64,000 nucleotides of DNA from Nymphaea colorata (lineage: Eukaryota; Streptophyta; Magnoliopsida; Nymphaeales; Nymphaeaceae), in assembly GCF_008831285.2 (NCBI RefSeq), contig NC_045145.1, forward strand, positions 18,412,802-18,476,801, in the 5' to 3' direction. This document shows positions 38,794-51,371 of the stretch, piece by piece; position 1 is the first letter of the stretch, and each line of letters opens with the position of its first letter. The translations under genes and the position numbers were made by a program. The notes under the pieces are model-generated. The model had not been told where the DNA came from. It worked only from the letters and a program-made list of their open reading frames with translations, and searched no databases.

Positions 38794-40391
38794 ATAGTTA
38801 AAGGGAAACATGAAATATAGGAGAGTACGTCATCTATGTAAGAACCAGCCATGAACGTAACTGAATCATGAGTTACAGCTATACCCATGTAAAACAATGT
38901 TACATGGCTTTCCTTCATTGAGATTAGTTAATTCCATTGAACAAGGTAAAATGTTGTCATCTAAAATGGAACTAACTAATCCAAAAGAAGGAAAGCCTTG
39001 ACTGGATTAAAAACTTGACGAAGGAAAGCCTTGACTGGATTAAAAACTTAACGAAGGAAAGCCTTGACTGGATTAAAAACTTAACGAAGGAAAGCCTTGA
39101 CTGGATTAAAAACTTAACGAAGGCAAGCCTTAACTGGATTAAAAACTTAATGAAGGAAGTACTAGATTGGATTAAAGACAAAATGATATGTGAAAATTCT
39201 ACTTTGGCTATAGAATTAATAGCTTCAGTTGGTGACTCCATGTAGCCCATGGTAGGATGACCAGCAGAGCCTCAGCTCATGCTAAGTTTCAGCTAAGCAT
39301 GGAGCACATTTGAACACCAACAGAGTCAGGGGAAATGGTTTGCTCTTCACAGTTAACTAGCAATGGCTCATCCAGGTCGGCCAACCTGATTCAAAATGGA
39401 CCATTAGTGATCATCTCAAGAGACTTGACTTTGGCCAGAATGGTCATATTGCTAGCACAAAGTTGCCGGGAATGGAATCAAATAAATAGAGCACTGAAAA
39501 GTGAGTGCTTTGATCAACGAGCAAAGCACTCTCCTTTAAAGAGTGAGTGCTATGACAAAGCCTTGCCAGTGTTTGGAAACTTTCTTCTTCTACCTTTTCC
39601 TTCTGGGAATGGGCAGGCCTATCGTGCAGAAAATCTGTGATTGCTCTTTTGGCTTGCCTGGTTGTTAGTCAGAGTCCTTCCAGGCATAGCCCCAGAATCT
39701 TGACCAACCCTTCGTCTATTCTGGAGAAAATGAAACTAGATCCTCATTTCTTCAATCCAAATGAAGCAGACCGTTTTGGCTCTCTCTCCTCATGTAGATA
39801 GAGATATCAAGGTTGTCATGTTCTCTAGAAGTAAGAAACTAGTTACTATATAAAAGCTGGTGTGAACGTTATGATTGGTTACTGGAGATTAGTTTTTAAA
39901 TTGCTGGAAACCAACAGGTATCAAGGTTTTTCGGCTATTCAAAAAAATCAATGTCTGAAAAATCGTCCAACTTCTGGGCTAGGAAAACATATTCTTTCAT
40001 AAAAACTCTCTGATTTTCCAGGCTAAGAAAACATACTTAAATAAATAATCAATCTATAGGTTTTTAGCGAACACATGCAATTCATTGAATCAGGTCAAAA
40101 CATCTATTGTTAAATCCAAAGTTCCAAAGAAGATTATATGTACAACCAACTCTTGGGACAATTCAAACATCTTTTTGTATCCTTTCTTCATTAAATGTTC
40201 AACAGTGACCATTCAGGATCAGAGGGATAGGAAGAGTTGTAGTAAAACAGTAATCATCAGGATCTAATATATATATATATATATACAGCCATCTTAAGGT
40301 CCGTCCAATCACGGATGGCCGATACATGAATGGGCAGTGTGCTGTGAGAGGCCAGAGGATTTCTCCATCCAAACTCGGATGGAGAAATCCA

Positions 40392-40441
<50 letters not shown>

Positions 40442-40671
40442 CCCTTAGTTTCTAGCATTTATTTAATGGTAGCAACCAGTCTTTAGTCATTGGATAGAAT
40501 GAGATGTGTAGATGCTCCTAGCAAAAAAGTCCAGCAGATGAGGTACTTTTATGAAAGGATAAAAATACCATGAAAAGAGGAAACAATTTTTTGTTAGGGA
40601 TATATTAGACAGACACCTTTCCCATCCAATGTCTCAAGGGTTAGTTGACACTATTAAACAGTTAACACTAA

Positions 40672-40711
<40 letters not shown>

Positions 40712-43700
40712 GCGTGTATGTGTGTACATAAAACAAATTTGCACGTGTGTAGCTCCTAGGATAGGAAAACTAAAACTCATGAGACCATAATGAGCTGTCT
40801 AATCATACAAATTGGATGACTCCAATGCTACCACAATAAATGTATCTTTTTAAAAGGGTATTGATTGTCAATCTAGTTCCTAGGAAGCACTTTTGAGCAT
40901 GTGAAACATGTGATCCATTTGATCAGATGGCTCCATAGTTGGCGAACCCAATGAATCAACTCGGATCGCCAAGAGTCTAAGTCATGAGTCAAGTATTAAC
41001 CCAAATGCAACCAAATCTCAAAATTTGCCATTTCTAGACTATTTCATTCAGCACAGATCAAACTATTTCCCCAATATCATTAAAAGATAAACGATAGCTG
41101 TTTATCAGAAATAAACTAACCTAATGCATGTTGTTTACTAGTTGTTATTATTCTGTAGTTGTGTTCATAAAACAGTTATTTATTTTGTAATTACTTGATA
41201 GTTACTTGTTATTTTATAAATATATTCTTCTTTATCATTTTGTTTTAAAAGTAAAAAATTTATGACCTCACCCAAATGAGTTGCCATGTCAACTCATTGA
41301 CATGTCACCCAGTAATCAGCCAATCTTGTCCAGTTAACGGGTTTGCTAAATATGGATGGCTCATAATGGGTTCTTATGAGTTTCCATATTCTAGTATGCA
41401 TGTGTATGTATGTTCATGCATTGGTGATGCCTAATTCCTAAATGGTGGGGAGAAGGAACTGGTAAGTTAACATAGTTGTACAACGTGAACTCTTCGACAT
41501 CAACCTTTTTTTCTTTAAAAAAAAGAAAAAAAAAAAGAAAACCTTTTCTTTTGAATTTCTAGAGAGCTTAAGGGGAATGCAGGAGAGTGGCTTTTAAATA
41601 TCCAGTTCTTACCAAAGTCCTAGCTAGTTATGAGTTAGTACAGCAATTTCTTTCTTGAAATATCAGAAATTTCATAAAAATGAAAAGTTACAGATGACAT
41701 GTAGAGTGTAGTTTTTGGCTATTTCTAACAAGACTAACATAACAATAACGAACACAAGTTGGAATACCGGTAACTAAGACAGAATAGGTTCCAGAACAGT
41801 AGAACATAGAAACCAAATACTAAAAAGTCTATATCATAAAGTAGTTTAATCTTCACAGATAACCGGAAAAGAAAATATCTAACATTTTTCCATGCTATGA
41901 GCTGTGAATTTCATAAAAGGTTTATGAAAAATGAATTTCTGGTGTGGAACTTAAGCTTTTTGACTTTCTTGTAATCTTGGTCAAGCAGCATAAGTTACCC
42001 AAAGCATTGGCATTGCAAAACCAATTTTCCAGAAAAAAAAAATTTTCAAATCAAATATAATAATGTAAAAAATACTTATTACCTCATACGTGTACAACAA
42101 ATTAGCTTAAAAGGATAATATATCTCCTCTAAAGTCACAGGAGGAAGTGGGGACAGGAAAGTCACTTATACCATAAAGAAGTTCTGCCAAACTCGCAGCA
42201 TTGATGTAGTCAGAAACAATCAGCTTCTCATGCTCCTTTGGTCCCCAATAGTAGCCTCTGATTGGGACAATATTTGGATGTCGAACAGTTCCAAGCTTTT
42301 TTGCTTCCTTGGCAAAGTCTTTCTTACGTTTCACAAGCCCCTCTCTTAGCCATTTCACAGTCAACACATGACCTCCATCTAGTGTAGCTTTATATGATGT
42401 TCCATGACTGCTCCTGCCAAGAACTTCCGCAGGAGCCCTCGACAGTTCATCAACAGTAAAAATTAATGAACTGTCTAGGAAAAACAAGTCACCAGATAAT
42501 CTATCAGGTGAGTAAGCATATAGCATAACTGGTTGATCATAAGTTACAGAATCATTATATAAAGCTGGAGAAGACAAATGTGCTCCTGGAGATGACCTTC
42601 CATGATTTGGAGACCTATCTGGCCTATTTTCCGGTTCAGGAATCACTTCTTTAGTTTCCATAGAGCTCCATTGAACACTCTCAGAAGTGAACTGTTTCTG
42701 TTGGTGTTCTGGAATAGAATCTGGTGGTGGAAAATGAGGCGTGTAGCTTGACTGGGCTGCAACTTGGTCAATATTATGCGTAAATCTGAAAGAACTAGGA
42801 TGTGTATATCTTCCCTGCTTGATACTCCTACTAAGGATACACAAACTGCATCTGTTCCTTGAACCAAGCTCTAGCACTTGAGCTCGATAAAGTACTGCCA
42901 TAAGTAAAAGAACCATCACTGCTGCTCCTGCAATAGATCCAATGATAATTCCAGCTGTTCTGACAGAATTTCTAGCATTTCCTTCTGCTTGAGCGGTGCC
43001 CTGACCAGCTGGCCTTGTAGCTGAACCTGATATACTTAGTAGGCTGTTTCCGGGATAGAAAAAAGATTCGGGAAACTTCCTTAGGCTTTCTGGAAGGGTG
43101 CCAGATAGATTATTGTATGAAAGATTTAACATTTTTAAACTTGGTGGAAACACATCAGGGATGCTACCACTCAGCTTATTGAGGGAAAGGTCCAGATACT
43201 CCAAACTCTCAAGCTTGCCTATTTCATTAGGTATTTGTCCTGAGAAGTTATTATTACCAAGATTCAGCATTATCAGGGCACTCATGTTACCAATTTCAGG
43301 GGATAATGAACCATCCAATAGATTATCAGAAAGATCGAGGGATTCCAGTTGTGAATAAGAAGGCAGAGCCAATGATGCTGATGAAGACATATCTGTGCTT
43401 TGAAGAGGAATGGTTCCTGTGAATCTGTTATTAGACAGATCCAACATTTTCATGGACAGTGACATGAAGAAGTCACTCAAAATGGGTCCTGAAAGTTTGT
43501 TAAAGCTCAGGTCCATCACAGTTAATTTTGTGTATCTTCCTAGTAAATGAGGAAGAATACCCACCAAAGAGTTATTTGTCAGCTTGATGGTGGTCAGATT
43601 TGGAAATTCGGAAGTCTGGTTTGGAAACGTGCCTGTCAGTGAATTCGAACTGAGATCGATAACCTCTATAGTATTGCTCCAGGTTCGCAGTGCAGACAGA

Positions 43701-45713
43701 TCACCTGATATCATATTTTTACTTAAATCAACAGTTTTGCAACTCCCGATGTCAGAAGGTAATGTTCCGGAAATGCCATTTGAAGAAAGATTCAAAATCT
43801 TCATAGTTGAGGAGGTAATAACACCGAGAGAACCTGCACATACAAGTGATACGATGTTCAGGCCACGTGGAAGAAGCCTACACACAATTAGACGAGGAAA
43901 TAACATTTAGCTAAAAATGAAAAGTAACTTCAAAATTCTTCAATAACCTGTGACAAACAATGATAGGCTGAGTCACACCAGTGATTCCTATGCCAGTTAC
44001 CATAACAAGCAAGATCTAAGTTTCATCACTGGGAAGCAGGAAAATATGTGCAATTGAATATGTTGTTGCTTCGCTCATAGTGATTGGTATGGCCGGAAAG
44101 GAGTACAAGAGGAATTTCAAGTATCATTGCCATAAGGCATGAAGACAACCTTAGTAGATATACTGCAGGTTGTTTCCCGGCCGAAAGAAGTCTAATAACT
44201 TCTCAAAATGAACATTATAAGTAGAAAATACGGAAACAAGCAATGGGACATAATACAGTCAACCAAAAAAATTCAGTGGCAGTTCATATGCCAGCTGGAC
44301 ACATATGACGGAAGGGGAAACAACGCCAACACAAGATTCATGATATCATTTTCGTGAAGCCGTCAACTGGCAAGACCGGGTTAAAACATTGACCATCATC
44401 AAGTTGGAGATTGGTAACATTTGAATCAACAAAACAGAACATAGATGAATATAATTCTCAGCAGTAGAATACACCAGACACCTGGGGTTCAACATGAATA
44501 CAAAATTGATCGAAGCAAGGAGCATCACAGACTTTTGCGCTGAGGAAACAGAAAACAGCCCAACTCCCTAAATCTAGTCCTTCTGTAGCAACATCCACTT
44601 CGTAACAACAACGGAATTCTATATCACCATGTTCTCGCTGTTTACAAATTAGAGACAAGTCCAAAAAGGAATGCAATGATTGCAGCCTTCAAAGAGCATG
44701 AAGTCTTCCATTTAAACATAACAGCAACAGGCTACGAAAAACAAATTTGACAGAAAATTTTGTCTTCATCTCTCACCTGAGAGGCCGTTGTTGCTGAGAT
44801 CCAGTTCAACCAATCCGCTTGAGTTTCTATCCAACAGATTCCCAGGAATAGACCCATAGAGCCGATTGTTCCCAAGCCTCAAAATACGAAGCGAAGCCAG
44901 TGAACCAAAACTGGGAACCGTCCCCGTTAGCTGATTGCCACGAGCATCCAAAATCTCCAATCTAGTGAACATCTGTGCCGCGTCATTCGAGAAGAACTGT
45001 CCATCCAATACATTATGACTTAAATTCAAATGTCGAACCGAGCCCGCCATGCTCGAGATGTTCTGCGCATCTATCGCCAACCCGCCGGAAAACATGTTCA
45101 AGCTAAGATCAATGTGCTCGGCATTCCGGAAACGGACTAACAGATCCCCGACGTCGCCAAAAAGGCTATTCGAATGTAGATCAACCACCTTTAGCTGCTG
45201 AAGATTCTCCATCCCATCAGGCAGACTGCCGGTGAAGTTGTTCGAAGAGAGATTCAAATAGGTCAGCCCCCACAATCCGGTCAGGCGGCCCGGAATCGGG
45301 CCGTAAAACGAGTTGCCTGACAGATCCAACGACTGCAAAGAGTACATCGACCCCAGTGCAGGAACAAGCCTCCCAGTGAGCGAGTTATTAGAGAGATTGA
45401 GCTCCTTGAGGCTCTTGAGCCCATAGAGCGTGAAGAACTTGAGGTCCCCAACAAGCCCAAGGCCAGCGAGCTTAATGGCAGTGACGAGACCATTGCTGCA
45501 CTCAATTCCATGCCAGTTCTGGGGACACCCATCTGAGTCCAAGGCATCTCTTACCCAGCTGCTCATCACATGATCCATGGGATCCTTGTGAATCCCCTTT
45601 TTGAACTCCAACAAGCAATCCACATCACTGGAACTGTTGCCTTCAATCAAAAAGGAGAGCAGGAGCAGCACAAAGACAAACAAGGGATTCATCATCCCAA
45701 ATGCATTAAGCAC
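37967..45713 (-). CDS. LRR receptor-like pseudokinase, complete, 3 exons (At5g10020/GHR1 type)
   Basis: Exons (minus strand): 45713–44777, 43833–42172, 38550–37967. They join in phase to 1060 aa plus TGA. Signal peptide in about residues 1–27 (NPLFVFVLLLLSFL), an N-terminal LRR cap with Cys in DGCPQNWHGIECS, about twenty plant-type LRRs, a single TM helix at about 604–628 (GIIIGSIAGAAVMVLLLMAVL), a Ser/Pro-rich juxtamembrane stretch and a kinase-like domain at about 775–1055. Lys806 (VKW) is kept. The catalytic loop is HGN (903–905) instead of HRD, and the DFG motif is DYS (924–926). Both changes predict little or no catalysis, so it probably acts as a scaffold or co-receptor. The closest family I recall is the Arabidopsis At5g10020/At4g20940 (GHR1) group. 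Two further Met codons at residues 7–8 are alternative starts. Confidence 0.93.
38988..39185. repeat. 33-bp minisatellite, 6 copies
   Basis: Six head-to-tail 33-bp units start at 38988, 39021, 39054, 39087, 39120 and 39153. Units 1–4 are almost identical (AAGGAAAGCCTTGACTGGAT plus 13 more bases), and units 5 and 6 are increasingly diverged. Because 33 is divisible by 3, both strands stay open and give artefactual repeat proteins such as ESLDWIKNLTK. It lies within an intron, so it is not coding. Confidence 0.92.
40357..40390. repeat. Perfect 14-bp inverted repeat (hairpin) between two (TA)n tracts
   Basis: GGATTTCTCCATCC, a 6-base spacer, then GGATGGAGAAATCC. The block 40286–40398 between the two (TA)n runs may be a small inserted unit, since both (TA)n runs could mark TA target sites. 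No other termini are visible. Confidence 0.7.
43834..44776 (-). other. Intron 1 of the LRR receptor gene
   Basis: A 943-bp intron inside the LRR region, with CTCTCAG|GTGAGA donor and TGTGCAG|GT acceptor, interrupting a Gly codon. No other feature seen. Confidence 0.85.
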
Positions 45714-48700
45714 ACAAAGGCCTTTTGTGGGTAGTGGGCATTAGGCCGTGGAACTGGGAAGCCTACAATGCATCAGAGCAGAAGCTGTGAGTAAGGAAGG
45801 GTAAAGGGCAGGAAAAGGCTAAAGGAGTAAAGAGAAGCAGATTATTAGGTTTCATTTCATGGGACGAAAATGCGTGAGAATGAGAGGAAAAGAAAGAAAG
45901 AGAATGTCTTTTCCTTTTCCGGCTGCGGAGTTAAATGACAGGAAAAGGTGGCTGGTGGGGAGGCCCTGGCGTCCTCTTTATTGGCTTTGTGTTATTTTTT
46001 TGTCGAAGGGGACGGAAAGGAAGAGAAGGCCTTGCTGGTGGGGGCTCAGATTCTACCTCCCAGAGGCGGCATACAGAGACAGTCTGTAAAGAAGGGAACG
46101 CCTCCTCATCCTTTCACATGCCTTTCAAGGGTTTTTCATTTTTCTGTATTTTACTCTCCCCACCAACTTGCTCCCGATTCCTGTTCCTTCTTTCTAACGC
46201 TCTCTCTCCTCCCTCGTTCGCTCCAGTTCCTTTTCTTGACACGCTCTCCCAGCAGCGGTCTTTGCCTCGGCTAAACTTGCCACGCAATCTGTGCCTGCTA
46301 CTCGAGTTCTTCTGATACCTGACTCAAAGAAGTTGCGTGAGTCTGCACACGCCTGAGTCCCGGCCTTCTTGGTTGTTCAACAATACAGCTCTAGTCAAAC
46401 CCCGGTGGACTCAGTCTCAGTCTGAAAATCACCAGTTCGCTAACAATAGAGGTTTCGGCTTCATGCGACTATTGAGCCGCATTTTTCTGCTTCTCCTGTA
46501 TGCTCGACAAGGATTCGAACCAAGAACATATCGCATCAATGTCAAGCCAAAGTGAGTTGAATGGATTTCAAGTTAGGAAATGATCGTTTGACAGACTCGA
46601 AACGAAGGCCTCCTCCCCATTCTAATTAGGTTTGCAATTCGATCATGTTTGTTGTAGGTTTAACTTGCCGGTTGTCTCCCTTCTAAGAAACTCTTTTAAG
46701 GCAACTGTCAAAATATAGGTCCCTTTCAGTGAGAATTCACAAGGACATAGTTATCACTCAACTGCAGCTACTTTATTGATAAGTATGTGCATTGTTGTCA
46801 TATTTAAAGTTCTTTCTCTCGAGTATAAGATCCCTGGATCAAAGTATTTTTAAGATTCTCATTCGATTTACCTTTGGGGACTTCTCAAGATGCTCTTTCC
46901 ATTGCTAGATTCAAGATTCAGGAAATACAGCTGATGTTATGATGCGTGAAGCGATGAAAGCTGTATGATTCTGGCAGAGAGCTGTATCTGCTCTTGAAGC
47001 AATGAATGCATGGGGCCCGACAAAGATTTTTTTTCCCTTTTCATTAGGATGGCAGGTCTTTTATAGGTTCTGAATTTCTTCCTTGTTTACCATTATTTTG
47101 TCATGGACCTTATCCAGATTTGAAATATAAAAATATAAGATTCAAGTGTTCAAATCCACCTATTTTTAACTTTGTACTCTTCTTTTTGGCTTCTAATCTT
47201 TGAACAGCTAAAAGCCTGGCCAGTTTTGTTTAGCTTCATTTTCTGTAACAAACAGCAACAAAATCATGTTTAAGCAGATTGTCCTTTTGGGACATCAGAA
47301 GTTAGCGGCTCCACTTTCTGCGGCGTCTGTATGCAATCAAAGAAACCCTGCAACTGCTTCTCATTTCCACAGCAATCAGGAAGATGTGCAAAAATTTTAT
47401 ACACTCTGGGATTGATTTGAGGTACGAATGAGGAAAATCAAGTCCACGGTGCCGCGTTTTACGGCATCATAGGCGGCTGAATGTAATGTGTCACACATGG
47501 ACATTGACAAGCTTGAATGCTTCTTCTGAAACTGTGGCAGGAAAGCGATCAGTTTTGTAACTTTATAGAAGAGGTTCCTGCAAAACTTCCACATCCTTCT
47601 CCTTTTCAACCTGCACATGAAATTGTCTTGCTCTTGCCCTGAGAATTGTGGCTTTCCTAACCAAGGTACAGTTATATTCCCCAGTTGTCTTCATCCTGGC
47701 TTCAAGGTTGAAATCACTTGTTTTTACTCCAAGGAGAAGAAGGGAAAACTGCAGTACTCTATTATATGCCCATGTAGCACATCTAAAACAAATTATTAAA
47801 AAAACATGCTAGATCCCTACACCATTCAAGTAGGGTTGCAGGCAGGTTGGTTCTGACATCTAGGACAAGAAAATACATTGGAAGTCAGTTGGAATTTGAT
47901 GCAAGACAAAGAAAATTACAAAATCCTTGAACCAATACCAGATTGGATTCATTTGCAACCTCATATTAAGCTATCAAAGGAAGTTTTATCATCAAAATAA
48001 AAACGGATTAATATCAAGCTATCAAAGGAAGTTTTATCATCAAAATAAAAACAGATTAAAGGAGCATCTAGCTATCTTTGATTTTTGGATCTAAAGGTCT
48101 GATTTTACAATGGCCAGAGTTCACATTAATTTCATTGTTATAGAAAATTGCATATTTGAATCCTTGAAAGGTCACTAATGCACAAGTGTTGAAGTACAGT
48201 AGAGACTATAGCCCGCAGCACCGAAAACAAACCCCCCTACCTTAGGGGATGAGATGTTGGGTAGGAATTTCAGCCTTCAATCCTCCTGCTCACCTGAAAG
48301 ATATTCAATACCTCTCAAGTCCACATATTTCAAATCAGAATGAACATCAAGCATAACGATATAATCCAGGCATCTTTCAAACAAAGATTTTTAATTCCTT
48401 GTTAGAAGTTCAACAGCAACAGAACAAAGGCCGCAAATCATTGTTAGAAGTCAAGGATATAGAAAACCCCAAGATCTTAGATCACGTTCAACCTGTTTCT
48501 TATGAGCTGTTGATTGAATTTGATAGCATTAACCAACCTTCTTTCTCCATTTTGGAGGTGCAAACATACACCATTGTTGCCTTAAAACCCATTGGTTCAT
48601 TCAGAACCAAATATTTCTTATGAAATGGTCATAGAAATGGCCTATCCGTGTCCGCGTCCGCGCCTGTGTGACAAAGACTTGAGAACCACCTAAAGAAACC

Positions 48701-49368
48701 ACATTGCACATACTCCTTGGATGGATGAATTCATTTTTACCGATGGTTGCCTTAAGTTAAGTCTGAGAAAAATGTGGCAGAGAGGAAGGAAGGAGAAAGA
48801 CAGCAGGTAAGTTCCGGTCGATTGAATACAGTACCACCTACAGCATTAAATATTTTGGACAAAGCCCACATGCATGACCATGTTGCTTCTTTAAGTGAGG
48901 ACATGAAGTTTGTTCGTTGTCATTATTAGCATTTGTCTTTTACTGCCGAAGAACAGCAAGCATGATCACGAACTTGGTACCTTTGCTTGGAAACAGAAAC
49001 TCCCAAACAGGATCTTGTCAAAGGAACATAGTAAGGCTTAAGAACCCTAGACTAGGTTTTAATTGTACCAATTACCAGAGCTGTTTTCTGCTGGATTGTA
49101 GTCCTAAAATATCAAAAAATTCTGTATTTCTGGATTATGCCTGTATTGAACTTTATTTGACGGAAAGTAAATAAAATTTTTGGGCAATAACACTCAAGAA
49201 TCCCCATAATCTTTGAGCTTGAATACCTTCCATGGTATTTTTCTTTATCTAATTCATATTTATACTAAAAAACTATGAGTAAAGACACACCATTCTAATG
49301 GGTGTACCATTCTAATGGGGGTGTTATGCTTATGCAAAATATGGGATACGATGAAGGTACTCTGCCTT
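45714..49368. other. Upstream region of the LRR receptor gene and gene-free spacer
   Basis: 45714–46330 is the likely promoter and leader of the minus-strand receptor gene. It is purine-rich near the gene, followed by a pyrimidine-rich stretch at 46120–46310. I see no gene in 46330–49368. A 48-bp tandem duplication lies at 47963–48058. The short open frames have no family features. Confidence 0.45.
47963..48058. repeat. 48-bp tandem duplication
   Basis: Two nearly identical copies containing AAGCTATCAAAGGAAGTTTT, offset by 48 bp, differ at only a few positions. Confidence 0.85.
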
Positions 49369-49572
49369 CAGGGGCGGAGCCAAGGGAGGGCCGGCAGGGG
49401 TCGCCTCCCTTCAAAAACTCAAAAGCAAAAATTACATATAATTTTTAAAAATTTCACTTAACCTATATAAAAAATTTTAAAAAAGTTATTTCGGCCCATG
49501 TTAAAACTTTGAAAGTATACTTCGCTCAGTATACTTCGCTCCCCTAATGAAAAACTTCTGGCTCCACCCTTG
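49369..49572. mobile_element. hAT-type MITE, family 1, copy 1
   Basis: A 204-bp AT-rich element with terminal inverted repeats CAGGGGCGGAGCCAAG and CTGGCTCCACCCTTG. The flanking 8-mers TCTGCCTT and TCTATCTC agree at five of eight positions, so the target duplication is eroded. Termini and size match the copies at 52406 and 55569. It has no coding capacity and would depend on a hAT transposase elsewhere. Confidence 0.75.
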
Positions 49573-50906
49573 TCTATCTCCTCATAAGATATCGATTCAC
49601 TTTAGAACTTAGGGGCAAGGACAAAGAGAGGGGAAGTAATGGGTCATAATCTTCTCCCTCACCCAGAAGGTTATATCACATATTCTGTCGCAGTTGATGA
49701 AACTATAATATATAGTCAGGTTAGAGGGAGAAAGAAAGGGTACATTAATATAAAACTTTAGTTACATTGCCTTCCGAGTCATTCTAAATTAAAAGGCTTT
49801 GAACTGTGACACAATATAAGTTAGTTGTCAAGTTGGCTTTTTTAAAAACAATCCTCAAGTGGCAGTGTTTATATATACATCTTTTTATTGAAGAAGGTGA
49901 ACTTCTACCACTAAGCATTATAACACTATAGAAAATTTCAGACGCAGAAGAACAAGGCTAAGGAGGGAGTGTGGATGACATTGCAAAGCGACATTTTTTG
50001 GAGTGTTGGGGTGATTTCAAAAAAACTCAGTTTTTACAAAACCTTTTGCAATTGCTGCACTTTGTTTCTGGTGGAACCATTTATAAAGAAATTTCTCCAA
50101 GTTTGTTAACAAATAATGAAATATTATTTCGTGGTTTTCAATAACTTTCTTTTTTTTTTGTGGGGTGGGGGGAATTAGAAATACACAAAAGCAACATTAC
50201 ATTTTCATTAATATGAGTATTTCAATCTACCATTCAAAGGAAAGCCGAAGCTCTCAATCAACCCTTTGTTCTCTTATGGTGTAGGGTATACTTTCGATGT
50301 CTGGAAGTGCCACCTCTATCGTGCTTCAATTTACTTGTCGGTGACCTCTTTTTGTAGCACAGAAAGTTGACATCATGAAGATCCATTTTAAGAACTGACC
50401 CCTTATGAGCCCCACCACTGCACCAACTCCTTTGAAGCTCATTAGTAACCCCTTCGGTTAATGTTAAGAAGATGTAAAGCTGTAAAAATTTTGTGGTTTT
50501 CTGTTGTGAGATCTGATTTTTGTGTTCTAAATCCGACTCATTTGCAGTCCGAACCTTTACACACGCACTTAACGCTGCTGCAAATGTATTGGATCTGTGG
50601 ATAGAGTTTTGTCTGTTTTAGCTATACCCAGTGCGATCCAAATCCAAACCATCTGCATGCTTAACAATTTCCAGACAATTATTCTACAAGTATTTCAAGA
50701 AATTTTAAACAAATGACTGCATGACTGCACCAAGGCAGTGATCGATCAACTGTCTATATTTAATTCATGGCCATCGTAGGTGGAAAGGCTACAATAAATA
50801 CATAAAAAAAATAATTGAAGTTCTAATGAAGCAGAGAATAATCGACTAAAATAACTTTGTCGGTTTCACCCTTCTTTTATCTCTCGCACTACTGGTGGGG
50901 CCAACG
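49573..50906. other. Gene-free spacer
   Basis: AT-rich, with poly-T and poly-A runs (for example 50147–50170). No gene, RNA or element could be recognised between the two MITEs. Confidence 0.5.
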
Positions 50907-51363
50907 TAGGGGTGAACACGAGCTGAGTCGAGTCAGAGTTCAGTCAGCTCGAGCTCAACTCGACTCAAGCTCGAGAATAACTCGACGAAAGCAGCTCGAG
51001 CTCGACTTGGCAGTTATGTGTTGAGTTTGAGCTCGACTCGATTAAGGCTCGACAAGCTCGTTTGAATGAAATTGATTTTCATCGTTACTTGTTGAGCTCA
51101 AGCTCGACTTGATTAAGGCTCGATAAATTCGTTGAATAGAATTGATATTCATCGTCACGTGTTGAGCTTGAGCTCGACTTGATTAAGGCTCGAGCTCGAC
51201 TTGACAGTTATGTGTTGAACTCGAACTCAACTCGATTATTTGAACGAGTCGACTCATGAACTCGAGCTTGACTCGTTAAGCAAATGACTCAACTCGAACT
51301 CGTTCGTGAGCCGAGCTTTAACGAGTCGAGCTCGAGAGTAGCTAGACTCGTTCTTCACCCCTA
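50907..51363. mobile_element. hAT-like MITE rich in AGCTCGA tandem repeats, family 2
   Basis: About 457 bp with terminal inverted repeats TAGGGGTGAACACGAG and CTCGTTCTTCACCCCTA. Flanking 8-mers GGCCAACG and GGCGAACA agree at six of eight positions. The inside is packed with GAGCTCGA and ACTCGA text and contains a degenerate internal repeat of about 70 bp (segments with GACTTGATTAAGGCTCGA near 51030, 51100 and 51175). No coding capacity. Confidence 0.65.
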
Positions 51364-51371
51364 GGCGAACA

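Larger units (their letters stand above)
38551..42171 (-). other. Intron 2 of the LRR receptor gene (3.6 kb)
   Basis: A large intron splitting the kinase-like domain after ELLYG. It contains a 46-bp-spaced direct repeat at 38575–38655, (CT)n at about 38745–38791, the 33-bp minisatellite (separate entry), (TA)n at 40266–40285 and 40399–40441, a hairpin at 40357–40390 and a (TG)n tract at about 40674–40727. No transposase or other gene was recognised. Confidence 0.8.

Noticed and set aside
38972-39250. Repeat proteins on both strands (ESLDWIKNL and SFVKFLIQSRL units)
   Set aside because: They come from the 33-bp minisatellite inside intron 2 of the receptor gene; the host gene model closes in phase without them.
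38551-42171. Possibility that the kinase-like exon 37967–38550 is a separate gene
   Set aside because: It joins exon 2 in phase with correct GT and AG sites, and together they complete a known LRR receptor architecture.
46497-46555. tRNA-like GGATTCGAACC text
   Set aside because: Resembles a T-arm on the minus strand, but no acceptor stem, D-arm or anticodon arm could be assembled around it.
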